A stretch of 64,000 bases of DNA from SZAS-103 sp964449135. GTDB taxonomy: Bacteria; Pseudomonadota; Gammaproteobacteria; Xanthomonadales; Xanthomonadaceae. Every line of letters starts with the position of its first letter. Position 1 is the first letter of the stretch. The DNA is taken from positions 4,689 through 68,688 of the forward strand of contig CAYUXZ010000009.1 in NCBI GenBank assembly GCA_964449135.1, in the 5' to 3' direction. Of the stretch, positions 62,080 to 64,000 are shown piece by piece. The notes below the pieces were generated by a model, which was not told the DNA's origin, ran no database searches, and worked only from the letters and a program-made list of their open reading frames with translations. A program made the position numbers and the translations under genes.

Positions 62080-63687
62080 TTACATGCGGAAAACGCCATA
62101 ATTGGTCTTCGCGATCGGCGCATTCATCGATGCCGACAGCGCGAGGCCGAGCACGCGGCGGGTGTCGGCGGGATCGATGATGCCGTCGTCCCACAGGCGC
62201 GCGCTCGCGTAGTAGGGGTGGCCCTGGTTCTCGTACTGCTCGCGGATCGGGGCCTTGAAGGCGTCCTCTTCTTCGGCGCTCCACGACTTGCCCGCGGCCT
62301 CGATGCCGTCGCGCTTGACCGTAGCGAGCACCGAAGCGGCCTGTTCGCCGCCCATCACGCTGATCCGCGCGTTCGGCCACATCCACAGGAAGCGTCCGCC
62401 GTAGGCGCGGCCGCACATCGCGTAGTTGCCGGCGCCGAAGCTGCCGCCGATCACCACGGTGAACTTGGGCACGCTCGCGCAGGCCACCGCGGTGACCATC
62501 TTCGCGCCGTCCTTGGCGATGCCGGCGTTCTCGTACTTCTTGCCGACCATGAAGCCGGTGATGTTCTGCAGGAACACCAGGGGGATGCCGCGCTGGTTGC
62601 ACAGCTCGATGAAGTGCGCGCCCTTGAGCGCGGACTCGGAAAACAGGATGCCGTTGTTCGCGACGATGCCGACCGGGTAGCCGTGGATGTGCGCGAAGCC
62701 GGTTATCAGGGTCTTGGCGTAGCGCGCCTTGAATTCCTGGAACTCCGAGCCGTCGACGATTCGCGCGATCACCTCGCGCACCTCGAAGGGCTTGCGGGTG
62801 TCGCGCGGGACGATGCCGTAGATCTCCTCGGCCGCGTACAGCGGCTCGCGCGGCGCGGCGACTGCGACCGGCAGGTTCTTTCGGCGGTTGAGATGGACGA
62901 TCACGCTGCGCGCCATGTCGAGCGCGTGCGCGTCGTTCTCGGCGAAGTGGTCGGCCACGCCCGACACGCTGGTGTGCACGTCGGCGCCGCCGAGCGATTC
63001 GGCGTCGACGATCTCGCCGGTCGCGGCCTTCACCAACGGCGGGCCGCCGAGGAAGATCGTGCCTTGTTCCTTGACGATGATCGATTCGTCGCACATCGCC
63101 GGCACGTAGGCGCCGCCGGCGGTGCACGAACCCATCACGACCGCGACCTGCGGAATGTTCTCGGCCGACAGCCGCGCCTGGTTGTAGAAGATCCGTCCGA
63201 AATGCTCCTTGTCCGGAAACACCTCGTCCTGCAGCGGCAGGAACGCGCCGCCCGAATCGACCAGGTAGACGCAGGGCAGGCGGTTCTCGCGCGCGATCTC
63301 CTGCGCGCGCAGGTGCTTCTTCACCGTGATCGGGAAGTAGGTGCCACCCTTGACGGTGGCATCGTTGGCGACCACCACCACTTCCTGACCGTGCACGCGG
63401 CCGATGCCGGTGACGATGCCGGCGCCCGGCGCCTGGCCCTCGTACATGCCGTGGGCGGCGAGTGGCGAGAATTCGAGGAACGGGGATCCCGGGTCGGGCA
63501 GGGCGGCGATGCGGTCGCGCGGCAGCAGCTTGTCGCGCTCGAGGTGTTTCCTGCGGGCCTTTTCGCCGCCGCCTAGCGCGGCTTGGGCGAGCTGTTCGTC
63601 GAGGTCGGCGATCAGCGACTGCAATGCCTCCCGGTTCTGCCGGAAGTCATCGGAGCGGGTGTCAATCAAGCTGGCGATTACGGGCAT
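62080..63687 (-). CDS. liuB: 3-Methylcrotonyl-CoA carboxylase, carboxyltransferase subunit
   Basis: A 535-residue carboxyltransferase beta subunit. N-half: ERDKLLPRDRIAAL, VKGGTYFPITVKKHLRAQEIA, SGGAFLPLQDEVFPD. C-half: NNGILFSESALKGAHFIELC, QNITGFMVGKKYE, GGSFGAGNYAMCGRAY. Extra segments, such as VDSGGAFLPLQ, are typical of MccB rather than PccB. It pairs with the biotin subunit 3 kb away, being separated from it by the plus-strand iron module. No isovaleryl-CoA dehydrogenase gene is seen in the window. Confidence 0.94.
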   Translation of the reverse strand: MPVIASLIDTRSDDFRQNREALQSLIADLDEQLAQAALGGGEKARRKHLERDKLLPRDRIAALPDPGSPFLEFSPLAAHGMYEGQAPGAGIVTGIGRVHGQEVVVVANDATVKGGTYFPITVKKHLRAQEIARENRLPCVYLVDSGGAFLPLQDEVFPDKEHFGRIFYNQARLSAENIPQVAVVMGSCTAGGAYVPAMCDESIIVKEQGTIFLGGPPLVKAATGEIVDAESLGGADVHTSVSGVADHFAENDAHALDMARSVIVHLNRRKNLPVAVAAPREPLYAAEEIYGIVPRDTRKPFEVREVIARIVDGSEFQEFKARYAKTLITGFAHIHGYPVGIVANNGILFSESALKGAHFIELCNQRGIPLVFLQNITGFMVGKKYENAGIAKDGAKMVTAVACASVPKFTVVIGGSFGAGNYAMCGRAYGGRFLWMWPNARISVMGGEQAASVLATVKRDGIEAAGKSWSAEEEDAFKAPIREQYENQGHPYYASARLWDDGIIDPADTRRVLGLALSASMNAPIAKTNYGVFRM

Positions 63688-63763
63688 GTGCGGCGCGCGA
63701 CGGTCGTGGGCGAATGGCGCGTTACGTTACCACGCAGCTTCGATCACGCCGCCCGACAAAGAA

Positions 63764-63789
63764 CAAGGGCGTGCCGAAGCACGCCCTTG
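63764..63789 (-). terminator. Terminator of the Ala/Lys-rich gene
   Basis: CAAGGGCGTGC and GCACGCCCTTG form an 11-bp stem with a CGAA loop; on the minus strand it is followed by TTCTTTG. It lies 41 nt after the stop of the partial gene and before the liuB start. Confidence 0.7.
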
Positions 63790-63829
63790 GGTGATGCGCA
63801 TCGCCGAACTGAGCCGGCTTCAGCGAATC

Positions 63830-64000
63830 TTACTTCTTGCCACCGGCCGCGTCCTTCGCGGCATTGGCGGCGTCCTTCACCTTGTCGGCGGCTTCGCCGG
63901 CCTTCATCGCGGCGCCCTTGGCGGCGTCGGCAGCGGCGCCGGCCTTGGCGGCGGCGTCGGCAGCCATGTTGCCAGCAGCCGGAGCAGCCATCGCGGCGGT
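63830..64000 (-). CDS. Ala/Lys-rich repetitive protein, 3' part only
   Basis: The last 56 codons of a gene running off the right edge. The product repeats Ala-Ala-Asp/Lys units (AADAAAKAGAADAAKGAAMK, KDAANAAKDAAGGKK), predicted to be one long amphipathic helix resembling LEA-like or small periplasmic alanine-rich proteins. The start, and any signal peptide, lie outside. Function unknown. Confidence 0.65.
   Translation of the reverse strand, partial: TAAMAAPAAGNMAADAAAKAGAAADAAKGAAMKAGEAADKVKDAANAAKDAAGGKK

Overview
The window is GC-rich (roughly two thirds G+C by eye), densely coded and full of 1-4 nt gene overlaps. It looks like chromosome of a gammaproteobacterium of the order Lysobacterales/Xanthomonadales. 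The strongest pointers are the Xanthomonas-type arginine pathway (N-acetylornithine carbamoyltransferase plus a fused acetylglutamate kinase/synthase), a DksA with a long Lys/Ala/Pro tail, a his operon headed by a TrpR-family repressor gene, and the order MTA deaminase - ubiG - mupP shared with Pseudomonas. Genus cannot be fixed from the sequence alone; a Rhodanobacteraceae-like genome would fit.

Layout. 1-4.4 kb: start of epmB, divergent efp, then the overlapping genes mtaD-like, ubiG, mupP/gph and a degenerate squalene/phytoene synthase-like gene; folE2 follows. 5.4-11.3 kb: a membrane GGEEF diguanylate cyclase and a DUF2339-DUF3999 envelope pair. 11.3-17.6 kb: yidD-pyrC-M23 lipoprotein peptidase (minus), dksA (plus), a lone class III cyclase-like gene, sufE and cysS. 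17.7-26.2 kb: a glycine-zipper protein, a 340-nt region with two terminators, then argF'-argG-argE'-(23-codon ORF)-argB/A-GNAT-argC-argH. 26.3-30 kb: a TonB-dependent receptor facing an arsR-arsC-aquaporin operon. 30-41.2 kb: tRNA-Pro(CGG), hisS overlapping a histidine-ammonia-lyase-like gene, then hisR-like and hisGDCBHAF(IE). 41.3-42.4 kb: a small less GC-rich island with an orphan HicB, an apparent hicA remnant and an HNH endonuclease with repeated N-terminal motifs. 42.5-47.1 kb: a calcineurin-like phosphoesterase, a legumain-like (C13) peptidase and mtnB-mtnD-mtnC. 47.2-53.5 kb: rmuC, an APC amino-acid permease, a NUDIX hydrolase, efpL, an SDR dehydrogenase and two lipoproteins. 53.6-63.7 kb: a leucine/isovalerate (liu) degradation locus on the minus strand (mccB, methylglutaconyl-CoA hydratase, mccA, a lipoprotein, hmgL, an amidohydrolase, a GNAT), split by a plus-strand FTR1 permease - cupredoxin - outer-membrane-like module. 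The window ends inside an Ala/Lys-rich protein gene.

How the parts work together: the arg and his blocks are complete or nearly complete biosynthetic operons. The his block carries a perfect palindrome in its promoter region, next to the gene for its probable repressor. The mtn genes and the MTA deaminase belong to methylthioadenosine salvage. efp, the epmB start and efpL are the two arms of polyproline translation rescue. The most interesting items are the hicA-truncating HNH gene, the hisS-ammonia lyase coupling, the DksA variant, two tiny coupling ORFs, the terminator-bounded leader before argF', and the iron module inside the liu locus. No complete novel defence or mobile system, CRISPR array, IS element or rRNA is visible.
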